64,000 nt of DNA, from assembly GCA_949361645.1 (NCBI GenBank), contig OX442424.1, positions 2,993,015 to 3,057,014 on the forward strand, read 5' to 3'. Of this stretch, positions 10,836 to 24,593 are shown piece by piece. The notes under the pieces were generated by a model, which was not told the DNA's origin, searched no databases, and was given only the letters and a program-made list of their open reading frames with translations. This DNA comes from Spongilla lacustris. Its lineage: Eukaryota; Porifera; Demospongiae; Spongillida; Spongillidae. Numbering within the stretch: position 1 is the first letter of the stretch; each line of letters starts with the position of its first letter. The translations under genes and the position numbers were made by a program.

Positions 10836-11035
10836 GGCTAAATCGCTCGGCCTATCTATAGCCACATTCAGCAAATAACCACTGACATACCTAGTTGATG
10901 CCAAAAGAATAGAACCACAGATGAAGTTTACGCACCACCACCCACCAGCCTTGCAGCCTCCATTTCACCATCGAGCGAGTTTTGAAACGAATGCACCTAT
11001 CAATGGTAAGTCCTCCCCCCCCCCCCCCCCCCCCC

Positions 11036-11130
11036 TAGTCTCGTACCCAGACCCACGCCGCAGCAGCGGGTGGATTACATCACCGCTACGTGGAAGTAGG
11101 GTCTGGAGAATCTGATCTCTCGGCAAAATC
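11036..11130. mobile_element. TAGTCTCG-family MITE
   Basis: Begins TAGTCTCGTACCCAGACC, has the GGATTACATCACCGCTACGT core and ends GTAGGGTCTGG. The flank GCAAAATCGTGGCCAGTGG recurs inverted beside the copy at 14,190-14,280, so the element and its flank were duplicated together. Confidence 0.7.
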
Positions 11131-11336
11131 GTGGCCAGTGGAATGTAATAATTAGCATTAGGTCATGCGCAGCGGGTGATTAATGCAATTAAGATAATCG
11201 ATTTGTATGTTATGTGTGGCAGGCTTTCAGAGTTTCAGTCGGTAAAGAACGAGATTGCACAACACCTCAGTAGTTCACATAATCCCATGAGCTTCGCATG
11301 AGATGTTATCTATGATAAAAGCATCATATTGAAGTA

Positions 11337-11463
11337 GGATCTAGATTCGGCTGAGCAAGAAGCAGCAGCTCGTGTTCGAGCTTATAGGGATCTACTTGAA
11401 ACAGCAGGGATGAGCGGGAGAATGTATATAGATGACAGAAAAAGGGGCGAAAGATATATAATG
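11337..11463 (+). CDS. Exon-like open stretch, unrecognised
   Basis: After TTGAAGTAG, a protein-like frame (starts DLDSAEQEAAARVRAYRDLL) runs to a possible donor G|GTACAAG. It has no start codon and no recognised homology. Listed because its composition is coding-like and unlike the surrounding repeats. Confidence 0.22.
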
Positions 11464-11542
11464 GGTACAAGTTTCAGGTGGGCTGTAATATTTAGAATTA
11501 TTTTGACACAACAGTGGGCTGGAAGCTACCAGACTGTCCTTT

Positions 11543-13902
11543 AGTCTCGTGCCCAGACCCTTATTCCCACAGCTGCGGATGAATTACATCACCGCTACGT
11601 GGAAAGAAGGTCTGGTGAACTGCTATACTCAATTCTGTCCACGGTCACCAGAATGTTGGGGAACCAATCAGATTCGAGGTATGGAGTAATTGCATACCTT
11701 AGTTATTATTGGGAGTTATTGGTAATTGCGATGGTTTTGGAGGATGTACGGCGAACGATCAAGTGAGCGGGTGAACGTAAGGGTTGTTTTACACATACGA
11801 CAAACACTTCCCTCTGTCAGTTGCGTTAATTAATTATTCAATTAACTAATTGCATTCGTGTTGACGCTAAACATATTCATAAAACGTCACTGCATTCCTC
11901 CCGACGTTAGAATAATAATGTTATGTAATCGCGGGACAAACAGTGCCGGCTCGGAACTGTAGAAAGTAACACCTCGGAACTGTAGACTTTTACAGCGATT
12001 CATTGTTTACTTAGGAGTCCCATAATTTGATAACGTGGTCAGAGTCTGGTTGCCCAAGTCAACAGTCCATATAATGATATACAATATTATGTAACTTTTT
12101 CCAGCGGTCACGCGTGCTTCCTACTTGTACTTGTACTTGTATGTACAACACGAATACTCGCGCGCGCGTTCACACGCACACACACGCACAAGCACAGTTA
12201 AGACCAATACACACACACGTGTGCTATATAACATACATAGCTAAAGTTCGAAGGATTCAGTGAAGGTGTAAAAGCTGCATACTATACACGTATATACACC
12301 TGCATGTGAAGTTTATTGATGTCATTGTGAATTCAACAACAAATTAAAGTTGACAGCACATGTAATACAGCTTACCTAGCGCTTCGACGAAGCGACGTAA
12401 GCAGAGTGAACGGAAAGTGCTCCTTATTAGCCTCATGTAGGGAAGCGTCGTATAAGCAGCTGGTTGTAAGATTTACGGAGGTAATCTGTTCCATCATATC
12501 CAGAAATGGCCCATACATAGGCGGTCATCTTGGTTTTTTAAAATTCAATTTGAATTTTAACCAACTCTATATTGTACTATAAGAGGTCTGATTATGATAT
12601 ATATGTACTTCAAAAAATTATTCCACTGATTAACCATTCTTGAACTAAAATCAAGACAAAACCATATCGGTTTGCGAATCAACGAATACTCCCGTATATC
12701 TTCCCATAGACACGTATGGGGTACTTCAATACCAAGCACGCCAGATTTTTCTCAGCATTTGCCAAATGGGTTTGTTAGTACACTACATTTGCTATGATTT
12801 TTAGTGGGGTCGCCGTATTTTTCCTATTTAAGGTAGCGCTTCCATAGGAGTGTCCTCGATGTATGGTTATACCATACATTGACTGATTGAGGACAACTGA
12901 GCTATAACCATACATCGAGGACACTCCTAGGGAAGCGCTACCTTAAATAGGAAAAATACGGTGACCCCACTAAAAATCATAGCAAATGTAGTGTACTAAC
13001 AACCCCATTTGGCAAATGCTGATGGCGTGCTTGGTATTGAAGTACCCCATACGTGTCTATGGGAAGATATACGGGAATATTCGTTGATTCGCAAACGGAT
13101 ATGGTTTTGTCTTGATTTTAGTTCAAGAATGGTTAATGGAATAATTTTTTGAAGTACATGTATCATAATCAGACCTCTTATAGTACAATATAGAGTTGGT
13201 TAAAATTCAAATTGAATTTTAAAAAACCAAGATGACCGCCTATGTATGGGCCATTTCTGGATATGATGGAACAGATTACCTCCGTAAATCTTACAACCAG
13301 CTGCTTATACGACGCTTCCCTACATGAGGCTAATTAAGGAGCACTTTCCGTTCACTCTGCTTACGTCGCTTCGTCGAAGCGCTAGGTAAGCTGTATTACA
13401 TGTGCTGTCAACTTTAATTTGTTGTTGAATTCACAATGACATCAATAAACTTCACATGCAGGTGTATACGTGTATAGTATGCAGCTTTTACACCTTCACT
13501 GAATCCTTCGAACTTTAGCTATGTATGTTATATAGCACACATGTGTGTGTATTGGTCTTAACTGTGCTTGTGCGTGTGTGTGTGCGTGTGAACGCGCGCG
13601 CGAGTATTCGTGTTGTACATACAAGTACAAGTAGGAAGCACGCGTGACCGCTGGAAAAAGTTACATAATATTGTATAATCATTATATGGACTGTTGACTT
13701 AGGCAACCAGACTCTGACTACGTTATCAAATCATGGGACTCCTAAGTAAACAATGAATCGCTGTAAAAGTCTACAGTTCCGAGGTGTTACTTTCTACAGT
13801 TCCGAGCCGACACTGTACAGCAGTTCACCAGACCCTCATTCCACGTAGCGGTGATGTAATCCATCCGCAGCTGTGGGAATTAGGGTCTGGGCACGAGACT
13901 AT
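11543..13902. repeat. 2.4-kb palindrome (fold-back) with a 35-bp loop
   Basis: About 11,949-12,865 is the reverse complement of 12,900-13,817, with few mismatches and a short loop near 12,866-12,900. Both outer ends carry a TAGTCTCG-family MITE in inverse orientation (11,543-11,620 and 13,822-13,902). The left arm has about 320 bp (11,630-11,948) that the right arm lacks, between words that are adjacent on the right (GAACTGCT and ACAGTG). No transposase or other gene is visible. A transcript through it would form a long hairpin. Confidence 0.93.
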
Positions 13903-14189
13903 CGTTAGCGTACACACTCGGTCCTACATTACTAAGTAAAGCGTGTAAGGGACTAACTAACTACTGACCTATCTGTTCTTCCCGCTCGTTTGTCCGACAG
14001 TGTAGGCAGGCACTGCCAGGCAGAAGGACCTCGCGCTTCCAGTTGGCAAAGAAACAAATAAGACCATAGTTCTTAGTTGTCAGAAGCAGATATACACCCA
14101 AGCAACGTTAACGTGTGACTGTCACGCGAAAAATTCAATTCAAATCACTAATTGCGCATGCTCGCAATCCGATTGGAACGTTCAGATTT

Positions 14190-14280
14190 GAACGCCACTG
14201 GCCACGATTTTGCTCCAGACCCTACTTCCACGTAGCGGTGATGCAATCCACCCGCTGCTGTGGCGTGGGTCTGGGCAATC
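14190..14280. mobile_element. TAGTCTCG-family MITE, truncated
   Basis: CCAGACCCTACTTCCACGTA, then GCGGTGATGCAATCCACCCG, and ending GTGGGTCTGG. It is the inverse of the 11,036 copy including its flank. The outermost TAGTCTCGTA is missing. Confidence 0.6.
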
Positions 14281-14999
14281 CGGATTTGACATTTATTAAA
14301 TCAAATGCCCCACAGTTGGGGGTTAATACCATGGTCAAATGACCCCGCCCCCCCCTCCCTCCTCGACCCTGTCCTGTCTATTCTTTAGAAAATATATTAG
14401 AAGGCCTACGGTGTACATGTTGTTCTACTATTCTATTTAAAGTGCATGCTTGTTTGTGTCGATGTTCTGCTCGTGTTTAAAGTGCTGTCGTATTTCAGGT
14501 ATCGCCGATCTGCTACGACTCCACAGTATACAGCACGCTTACCTGTTGCAACCGTACAACCTGCAAAACGCTATTGTGGATAAGCTCGCGATCACTAAAC
14601 AATGCCCTGACTGCTGATTCCATATCTTCTTCTAGGATCCATCGATACAGAGGCAATGAGTGGAGACAAGAAACTTTTTTGTCATTCGCAGCGCCATTTG
14701 TAGACCGCACCCAATGTCAAATCGGTCTAACAATAATCCAATTAGCGGTCAAATCCCCCACTAATCTCCCAGATCATGATCAGATGGGGGGGTTGCACTT
14801 ACCATTGATAGGTGCATAAGTAAGTAGGCCTACGATCACGGCGATATCAGCTCAGAGAGATAGATGCAGGAAACAAGTTCGTTGCGAAATGTACTAAGCG
14901 AACTCGCTTTGTTTTGTAGCTGGAGCTGTCCTTTGTCATGACTCGTAAACAGGGAGATCTCAGATCTGTTGGCTAGTTCGAATTACTTCAATGAGATGT
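14281..14999. other. No recognised gene
   Basis: Unique-looking sequence. GCACTTACCATTGATAGGTG near 14,795-14,815 matches, inverted, the sequence at 10,995-11,015, extending the inverted organisation around the 12.9-kb palindrome. Confidence 0.4.
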
Positions 15000-15237
15000 G
15001 AAATTTATCGTATAATCGGTGAATTGTTTTTGCCGTCCGCATCGACAATTCGAATACCCTTTTTATAACGATATCCGGACGACGAATACCTAAGTACCTC
15101 CGAATGGAGATGCACAAACCGGTTATTTCGAATAGAACAAATCCAATAATCGAATTTTCCGAGTAATGCTGAATTACCATTCGTTTTTGCGAATATCCGA
15201 ATAACCCGAATAACCTTATAACCGGTTACACACCCCA
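15000..15237. mobile_element. AT-rich interspersed element ending GGTTACACACCCC
   Basis: CGAATA/TTCGAAT-type words are repeated and the sequence finishes GGTTACACACCCC. The end is shared with 6,460-6,472 and, inverted, with 10,464-10,478. Family relationship rests on the end only. Confidence 0.35.
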
Positions 15238-15647
15238 GGTACCACCATTTGTAAATAAATACCTGCACCAGAGCAGACAAACTGTGAAGTTAAAATTAAA
15301 TCACATATGGCACATTGATGGCTGGGATAGAGAAAGGGGGTCATGTGAGGCTTAATTAAAGACTCAACAAGTTTTATAAATCAATTTTATTCATGTTATT
15401 CATCATTTTGACAGATATCACAAAACTACAATCTAACCTCAATCTCTGTTTCTCCTTGTCCCTGCCTCTCATACACACAAACATATGTCCTCCAAGATTC
15501 CTGGCCAAGCTGACATTATGAAGCCATGAATGATGAGCATGTCTATGTAAACTGTGTATGGCTTCACAGGTAGCCTTCCAAAAATGAATTCAGTCATCAA
15601 CATACAAACACTAAAACACACACAAAGAAACCTGTACACACATTTGT

Positions 15648-17129
<1,482 letters not shown>

Positions 17130-17589
17130 CACACACACCTTACAGTATTATTCTGTTCTGGGTTTTAACGAACAACTTCGTTTTTCACTATTGCATTTGT
17201 GGCATTCACCTTGTGTGTTCTGCCAGCAGCAAAGTGCTCCTGAATTGTTGAAGGAGTTAAATTTAGGTTATATCTATTCCACAGAACGGAACGGAACGGA
17301 ACTAAGGACTAAAATACGGAACACGCGGAACGCACGTGGGTAGAGCGTGTTCACACTTGAGGATGAATTTCTGACTCTAATTCGTTTACAACCAGCACCA
17401 TATATAATGCCATTGCCAATGTTGGGTTCATTAATAATCATACATGTACGTAATGATTAACGTACCATATTAAATACCCAAGTAACAAATGCCTGCACTG
17501 AATATTATTAACACACATGCAGCATTCAATACAACTGAAGTTACTTCTAAAAACAATTGTTCAGTGCACACCCATTTCTCTTGCAAGGA

Positions 17590-18350
17590 GCATAGATTTG
17601 GAACTTCAACCCAGATATGATTGTGAAAGAGCTCTCCACAACTTGAACATGCCACATATCATTACCATCTTCAGTCTTTGGCATTCTACATGAACAATGA
17701 ACCATAACTGCATCCTCATGTGTTGAATTTTGACGTTCTTTTTTTTTACTGGGAACTCTTCAATCTTCTTTTTTCGGGACACTCTAATAAATGACACCTC
17801 GTCAAGTTCTAATCAAAAACAAGTTTTCCAGGCTTTTTTTTTCACAGCAAATTGACATAGCATATGCAATTGCAAACAGACCACAATCATTTGAACCTTT
17901 CTGACATGTGACATCTATAAAGTTCAATCAATTCTTGGGTACTCTGTCCTTACAATGGAAGTAATCTGTTTTTATTTATTTATTTAAATGTGTGATGAAG
18001 CGCTGTGAAACATACTATCATAAACATTTACCACTGGTTTGTTATTTCTGTTACTCTCTAATGCAACAGTACTAGTCAGCCAATGATGTCGTCCTTCATC
18101 GTATACATAATCTGAACAAATCTGTCTTTTGAATTGAAAAAATCATGCTGTAACCACATTCAACACTCTGAAATCCACCCAAGCTTTTAAACTGACTGCC
18201 AGAAGCTTCTGAGATACATCAATTATTGACGAATTTATTCACTCAGTTGGAGATTCCAGTATCTTTTTATCAGAGTTTGAAAAGTTGTGGTTCTTTTATC
18301 AAGTATTCCAGGTGTGAATCTTCACATCCATTATCTTCATCATCCCTTAT
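17590..18350 (-). pseudogene. Degraded C48/Ulp1-like peptidase with PHD-like finger
   Basis: Read on the minus strand across several frame changes: about 18,250-18,180 encodes WINSSIIDVSQKLL, the usual N-terminal helix region; about 18,095-18,080 encodes GRHHWLTSTVA (catalytic His); about 18,030-18,015 encodes VVNVYDSMFHS (Asp); about 17,905-17,870 encodes GSNDCGLFAIAYAMSIC (catalytic Cys in DCG); and 17,700-17,620 encodes a Cys-rich CSSCGELFHNHIWVEVP preceded in another frame by VHCSCRMPK, like a PHD finger. This order is known from transposon-borne Ulp1-like proteases in sponges and cnidarians. Stops and at least two frameshifts make it a fossil. It lies just downstream, on the same strand, of the RT remnant at 18,412-18,897. 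Confidence 0.6.
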
Positions 18351-18411
18351 TGCAATAGGTTCCAAATTAGGCTTTTCATTGATGTTTTCAGCAGTTTGAC
18401 TAACAGAGTTA

Positions 18412-18897
18412 TCATCTGGTACAGCTAGAAATCGGAAGGAATAACTGATAGCCAGGATGTGGCATGAGGAGCTGAAACTGATAGCAGTCTAGCTTTGTTA
18501 GCATGAGGGGATCGATCAAAAAGGTTTTGAAAACAATGCTCATCCACTTTTGAAGATAGAAGCTTCTGACTGATGGGTGAGGAGATAATGGAATTGACAG
18601 AATGTTTCTCGATTGGAGAAACACGAGAATTGAAGTGGTCAATGGCATTTGTGAGGTGTATGTCTTCAAATCAACAACACTGGAGGAACAGACAGAAGTG
18701 ATATATGCTGAGCTTGAGTGAAGAGACAGTGAGTGCAACCCAAGACCACCACTGTTAAGGCCAAGTTGGGCCTGACACCATGCCTCATCAGAAGTTGCGA
18801 AACCTATACAGTCCATGAAACAGTGGTGGATGTCATCATCAAAAAGCTTGAAAGCTTCCAATACCAAATCAGTGGTGTGAAAAATTTGATTTTCCAT
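18412..18897 (-). pseudogene. Reverse-transcriptase C-terminal remnant of a retroelement
   Basis: The first part of the 161-codon frame contains EAWCQAQLGLNSGGLGLHSL, the W-QA-LP-GGLG-RS motif found just after the RT domain of many invertebrate non-LTR-type elements. About two thirds along, the frame is shifted: the expected downstream block (LLSVSAPHATSWLSVIPS) is readable in a neighbouring frame near 18,480-18,430. No RT catalytic YxDD box remains. The product is a non-functional fragment. Confidence 0.6.
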
Positions 18898-20162
18898 ACA
18901 TACATGTATTTAAGAGGAATAGTGCACATTCCAACGTTGCTTGGATGTGGCCATTTTGTTGCTAGGCTTACGATTTCATTTCAAAATTTGGCGTCTGTCA
19001 TTTTGAAACAGTAGTGAGTGCATAGCTCCGTTAATTATTCATTGAGCTAATTATTCATAACCTAACGTGTTTGCTAATCGTATTCACGACACCTCAAATC
19101 ACAATAATTATAATTATTATTCTACTACCTAGCGTCGAGAGAAGTGTTTTGGTAGGTGATTCTGTAAGGGCTAGTGGCGCATGGCATGAATTGTTCTCTT
19201 TGACCTGTTTGCTGGACGCGGTTGAACATTTTTAGTCATGTTAGGAATAGTTTGGTAGTTCTATTGCCAGGCTTTTGTTGCTTTAACGAGTGTACTGTAC
19301 AGTCCTACCTCGCATGAGTGGAAAATGAATGAGTGCTCCACAATGAATAGTACTTATTTTCCACTAGTGCGAGGGGCTAAGACAAAGACAACAGAAAGTA
19401 AAGCAATCCTTGTGTCACAGCCCCAGAATTTCAATATAAATTAATATGGGATGTTGAGGAAGGCGGAGAGTACCAAAAATGAGACCACTACCACCCTATA
19501 TTACGTATAATCCATGGTTTAGCTTGATGTGAATGCAAGGTGCATACAGAGTAATTCCATTGGAACAAAATTCTTGGGACTGAGGGCACCCTGAGCCACA
19601 CATTTTAATGTTCTATTGTGCATATCTCGTGAGTATTTGCCTGTCCTTATCTGTAGGACTTCTACCATTTTGTTGGTTCCTCAGTATTGCTGTCTGTGGT
19701 GACTACTGGTTCCTCCGTTAAGTTTGGACGTTGCTGGTTTCTTCTTGTTTGGTGACGACTCTGTCTTGAAATTACCCGCTCCTCTGTTCCTGTCTGGAGG
19801 CTACTCCGTTCCTATTAAAAGATATAGGCCATTTTAAGAGGTTAGTACCACGTAAATAAGTGATCATTTTGGGTACTAGAAGCTTGTCTTATGGATGTTC
19901 AAACATCTGTCTTAGTGAATACAATCATGTATGTACATGTTGAATATTTGCACGTTTCAATATGTACGCACACATACACACTCACCCTCTAACTTGGGCT
20001 GTAAGGGTGGCAGCTTGTGCATGCTATCACGGATGTTTTGCATGGGCAGTAGGTTAATACTTTACATGTATATAGTTTACGGTTCATCAAACAACTTTGA
20101 TATAAACGTTTGTGCAGCCGCAATATATGGCTATTTTTAGCATCGTCCTTTCTAACTTTAGC
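18898..20162. other. No gene recognised; one hairpin
   Basis: Unique-looking sequence. ACCTCGCATGAGTGGAAAAT and its near inverse ATTTTCCACTAGTGCGAGG form a hairpin at about 19,308-19,374. Nothing else was recognised. Confidence 0.4.
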
Positions 20163-20968
20163 CACATGCACATCTTAGTGCCTAGCAGCTGCATGTCATC
20201 ACACACATGTAACAGTCCTGAATTGGTGAGAAAAATCATTTTCAGTCTGGCCTTTGTAGCTAATTTTCGGCCTTTGTAGCAGATTTTCCACCCTTACAAG
20301 TACCACCAAAATAAAGAAGCGACTAGCTTCCTCCTTTGCAGGTGAGCTATCCGCTACTATAATTGACAACATTTGACCCCCAATCATGAATAATGCTCAC
20401 CACATGCAACACATGCATGTATGGAGTCCATCAGTTGTCAGGCAGTTGAAGACAGACTGCATAAAAAAGGTCAAAGCTAAGGGAACAGCTGTAAAGCCAG
20501 ACCCAACATAGATCTACAGCTTGCATGCTGACAACATTTGACAGTGATGCAAAGGACATCCACCCACACAGTCGTGCACAGTGTATGCCACAATGCAAAG
20601 ATTCTGTAGGCTAGAGATTAATGGAAGCTATGTGCAGCCATATACATTGTGCTGACAACACATAGCAAGGTATAAGTGTGAACTTATATCATCAGTACAT
20701 GGGATAGTGTACATGTGTACATGTATCATCAGTACATGGGATAGTGTACATGTGTACATGTATCATCAGTACATGGGATAGTGTACATGTGTACATGTAT
20801 CATCAGTACATGGGATAGTGTACATGTGTACATGTATCATCAGTACATGGGATAGTGTACATGTGTACATGTATCATCAGTACATGGGATAGTGTACATG
20901 TGTACATGTATCATCAGTACATGGGATAGTGTACATGTGTACATGTATCATCAGTACATGCATGGGGT
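20163..20968. repeat. Right arm of the 20-kb-spaced inverted repeat with 37-bp array
   Basis: Inverse of 1-900. The array part (about 20,690-20,960) has roughly 7 copies of the 37-bp unit against about 11 at the left. The insert at 20,229-20,295 contains two copies of CCTTTGTAGC, absent from the left arm. Confidence 0.92.
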
Positions 20969-21059
20969 GGTGTACAAGAATTAGCTATGTTCCACTGATC
21001 CCAAATGTGTGGTAGATTAGAACGATGTTTTACTCAGTATGGAGGCATTGGATGGGTTT

Positions 21060-21425
21060 ACATGTGGGGCATTGCATTGGATGGGTGTGAATGAGGGGGG
21101 AGGGGGTATTGGATGAGTTTATATCCATCCAATGCCTCCCATGCACACCCATCCAATGCCCCCCATATACACAATCCCAATGCCCCCCATATACACAATC
21201 CCAATGCCCCCATGTACACCCATCCTGCAATGCCCCATGTACACCCATCCAATGCCCTCCATGCACACCCACCCTCATGTGCACCCATTCAATGCCCCCC
21301 CCCCCCCCCCTGTACACCCATCCCTATGTATACACCCATCCAATGCCTCCCATGTACACCCATCCAATTAATGCCCTCCATGCACACACCCCATTCACAC
21401 CCACCCAATTCAATGCCCCACATGT
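21060..21425. repeat. Minisatellite, ACACCCATCCAATGCCCCC units
   Basis: Degenerate repeats of CACCCATCCAATGCC with CATGTA/CATATA spacers; the first units (21,045-21,120) are in opposite orientation (GGCATTGGATGGGTGT). The proline-rich frames across it are repeat artefacts. Confidence 0.92.
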
Positions 21426-21427
21426 AG

Positions 21428-21840
21428 AAGTTGTGGGGTTAATGAACTCTCTGGCAAAGAGGGCCCATGGGTGTGGCCAATGAGTGAGAAATTGTGGGGT
21501 TAATGAACTCTCTGGCAAAGAGGCCCCATGGGTGTGGTCAATGAGTGAGAGGTTATGGGGTTAATGAACTCTCTGGCTAAGAGGGCCCATGGGTGTGGTC
21601 AATCGATTAGTGAGATGTTGTGGGGTTAATGGACTCTCCAGCAAAGAGGCCCCATGGGTGTGGTCAATCAGTGAGAGGTTATGGGGTTAATGAATTCTCT
21701 GGCTAAGAGGGCCCATGGGTGTGGTCAATCAGTGAGATGTCGTGGGGTTAATGAACTCTCCAGCAAAGGGCCCATTGGTGTGGTCAATGAGTGAGATGTT
21801 ATGGGGTTAACTCTCCTGCTAAGAGGTCATTTACTCACTG
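21428..21840. repeat. About 60-bp tandem repeat, about 7 copies
   Basis: Unit with GTGGGGTTAATGAACTCTCT, then GGC(A/T)AAGAGGGCCCATGGGTGTGG, then TCAATGAGTGAGA. The same unit continues at 22,600-22,672 and then in inverted orientation to 23,060. Confidence 0.93.
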
Positions 21841-22150
21841 CAAAGTGCAGCTGGCATGACCTTGATGAATTATATAAATCAGAGGGTGCAGTCCGCAGTA
21901 TTTTATAAGGGTAAACAGTTGATCCCAACTACTATCTAATGAAGCCACTTCTAAGGGAAAGTACAACTGCAGGGAATGGATTATTTATTAGCAAATCACC
22001 CCATGGTGAATCATGACTCCATATGCATACAGATTGGTTTGGTATTTTACAGAAGATAATCCTGTGACAGCTATGGTGTTGATAGCTATGGAGTACTTGT
22101 AGACCTAGTTAGTGGTCAGCTGTGTTGTAGACCCTAAGGAGTACCCCACA

Positions 22151-22598
22151 AGGGGGCTTGTCCGAATGGAAAAATTAGCGTCATTGTGACGTTAACGTAT
22201 TAACCTCCCCCCCCCCCCCCCCACCCACCCTTAATGTCATAGTAGCATGGAACATTACTCAATGTGCATGGCTGACTAAACTACATACCTGTGCTTGCTT
22301 GAGAAGTTCGTTCTTACTTGCTCCTGGATTCTCTCGCTTGGCTCGTTGCCACCATAACTCAATAAATTTTGTCTTGTGGCACCTTGTAAATGTGTTGTTC
22401 ATTTTTCACTACTCTTCCAAAAAGTGTAGTCTGAATAGACATAACTGCTGCCACTGGAGCAGGTAGCTAGATTATACAAACAAAACTTGTGGACAATAAA
22501 ATTTTCTTAGCGTCATAGCCTTTTAACCCCCCCCCCCCCCCCCCCTCTAACATCACAACAACGCTAATTTTTCCTAAAATAGTTTGGACAAGCCCCCT
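22151..22598. mobile_element. TIR element, AGGGGGCTTGTCC ends, about 450 bp
   Basis: Starts AGGGGGCTTGTCC and ends GGACAAGCCCCCT; subterminal AAAAATTAGCG also recurs inverted, as do poly-C tracts. It sits between the direct and inverted halves of the 60-bp minisatellite. No target duplication was evident. Confidence 0.8.
22289..22402 (-). CDS. Possible captured first exon, 38 codons
   Basis: On the minus strand inside the AGGGGGCTTGTCC element, ATG opens a 38-codon frame (starts MNNTFTRCHKTKFIELWWQR) ending exactly at CAG|GTATGT, a strong donor. It may be a leftover first exon of the transposase or a captured host exon. No downstream exon was found. Confidence 0.25.
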
Positions 22599-22599
22599 A

Positions 22600-23060
22600 A
22601 GAAGGCCCATGGGTGTTGTCAGTGAGTGCGATGTTGAGGGTTAATGAACTCTAGGGCTATGAGGGCCCATGATTAACCACAACATCTCACTCATTGACCA
22701 CACCCATGGGTCTTCTTAGCCAGAGTTCATTAACCCTCAACATCTCACTAATTTACCACACCCATGGGCATTAAGCCACTCATTGACCACACCCAGGGCC
22801 CCTCTTTGTTTTTATTAACCCCACAACTTCACACTCATTGACCACACCTTAGCTGGAGAGTTCATTAAACCCACAACATCTCACCACACCCATGGGCACA
22901 AACAAGGCTCTAAGCCAGAGAACTCATTAACCCCACAACTTCTCACTCATTGACCACACCCATGGGCACAAACGGGGCTCTTAGCCAGAAAACTCAATAA
23001 CCCCATAACTTCTCACTCATTGACCACATCCATGGGCACACAAGGGGTGGAAGAGCTCAT
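22600..23060. repeat. 60-bp minisatellite, mostly inverted copies
   Basis: One direct copy (22,600-22,672), then degenerate copies in the opposite orientation (ACTCATTGACCACACCCATG, with TTCATTAACC). Confidence 0.9.
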
Positions 23061-23700
23061 TAACCGCATGATTTGGAACTTCAAAAAATAGCACAATTGG
23101 AGATGTTGTGATTGTTGTGGATGGATTTTCTCCTCCTTCAACTATCCTGATGATTATCCCTAAATCTAAATATGTATATGTTTCCCAGCTTTGGTTTTGG
23201 CTGCTTTGGTCCTTGTATAAGATAAGCTGTCTACATTTTGTTATACGAGCGGGCTCAATCTAGAGCAGGGGCCTTCCTTGAGAAATAATACAATGTCTTT
23301 TTCAATGTACATAATTCCCTGATGATCAACGCTAATGTGCTTAATGAGAGACATATTTGTGTGTCCTGTGTTATGCCTGCTGTTTACCTGATGCAATAAT
23401 GCCGCACGCATAACATTCTTTAAAACCTCCCCAAGGAAAAATATCTAGTGCTGGATAATTCAGGTACACAAGGGGGCGTTTTATATAAGTTAGATAACCT
23501 AGCGCGGTATTTCGAACTGCTTTATTTCTTTGAACAACAGGCTCGCAAAGATATGATTGGTTGTTGGAGGTTTAGTACGCGAGAGTTTTCACCACCTGTC
23601 GGAACATGATCTGTAATGACGGTCATAATGTACATGACATATGTCCAAACGCTGCGTGGAGTCGTAATCGTAATCGCATTACGGCCATAATGTAATTATA

Positions 23701-24493
23701 CAGGGTCTTCACGAAAGAACGCAACGCTTTTACATCACTATAACTTACGATTGAAATTAATTAACTGCTTGATTTCTTTAGCATATGTTGCAGAAGTTAG
23801 GCAAATACTAACAATCCAATTAGATTTAAATTATTGTAAGCGGTTAAGTAATTGTATCAAAGCCCTCATAAATCAAAATATTCAAAGCCTCTCATTATTC
23901 AAGATTACGGTTAGAGATAATTGATTTTAATAACTATTAATAAGTAACGCAAGGTCTGAGTATGCAGTGGAACAGCACTGATTTCAAGTTACTGAGTTCA
24001 ATAGTGAGTTATTAACATTTAAGTTTCTAAGATTGAAGCTGTTATGGGGTAACTAATTTTAATAACCATCACTAATTGCTCCATGATTAAATGAAGTAAA
24101 AAACACAATTTGATTCTGTATTAGATCATGTAATTGTGAGTTACTATAACTCAATGTTACAATTGTAGTGGCCTTTTAGCATTTTCAAGTTTGATTTGTT
24201 GTTTTGAATATTAACTAGTAAAACGCCAATTAACTTTCATACTTTTTCAAACTTTTTTCACGGCTATTCCTAAGATTATTTAATTTAAAGTTGTCGTACA
24301 TTTCTGTGTCAAACTAATCAATTGCAAGGTATTGATTTTATCTTTTGAACTGTAAAAGATTATTGAATTTAATAATTCGTTTGGTATTTGCCTAACTATG
24401 GTTATTGTGTATTCATAAATTGATTTAGATTGATAATCCTATTTAAAAATTATGTTCATTCAAAAAGCGTTGCATTCTTTCGTGAAGACCCTG
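23701..24493. mobile_element. TIR element with TA/TATA target duplication, 793 bp
   Basis: The ends are CAGGGTCTTCACGAAAGAAC then GCAACGCTTTT, with the inverse at the right carrying one change. TATA flanks both sides, fitting a Tc1/mariner-like (TA) or similar non-autonomous element. The interior is very AT-rich and has no coding frame. Confidence 0.85.
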
Positions 24494-24593
24494 TATATTT
24501 GTAAAGGTACGTAATAATTTTTGGAATGTTTAATGGAGCGCACTACTATTCGAGCGCAATGTGGGATGCCAACTTTTTTCTGACGCATAGAGC

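Noticed and set aside
21030..21483. Proline-rich frames
   Set aside because: They follow the ACACCCATCCAATGCC minisatellite in all frames.
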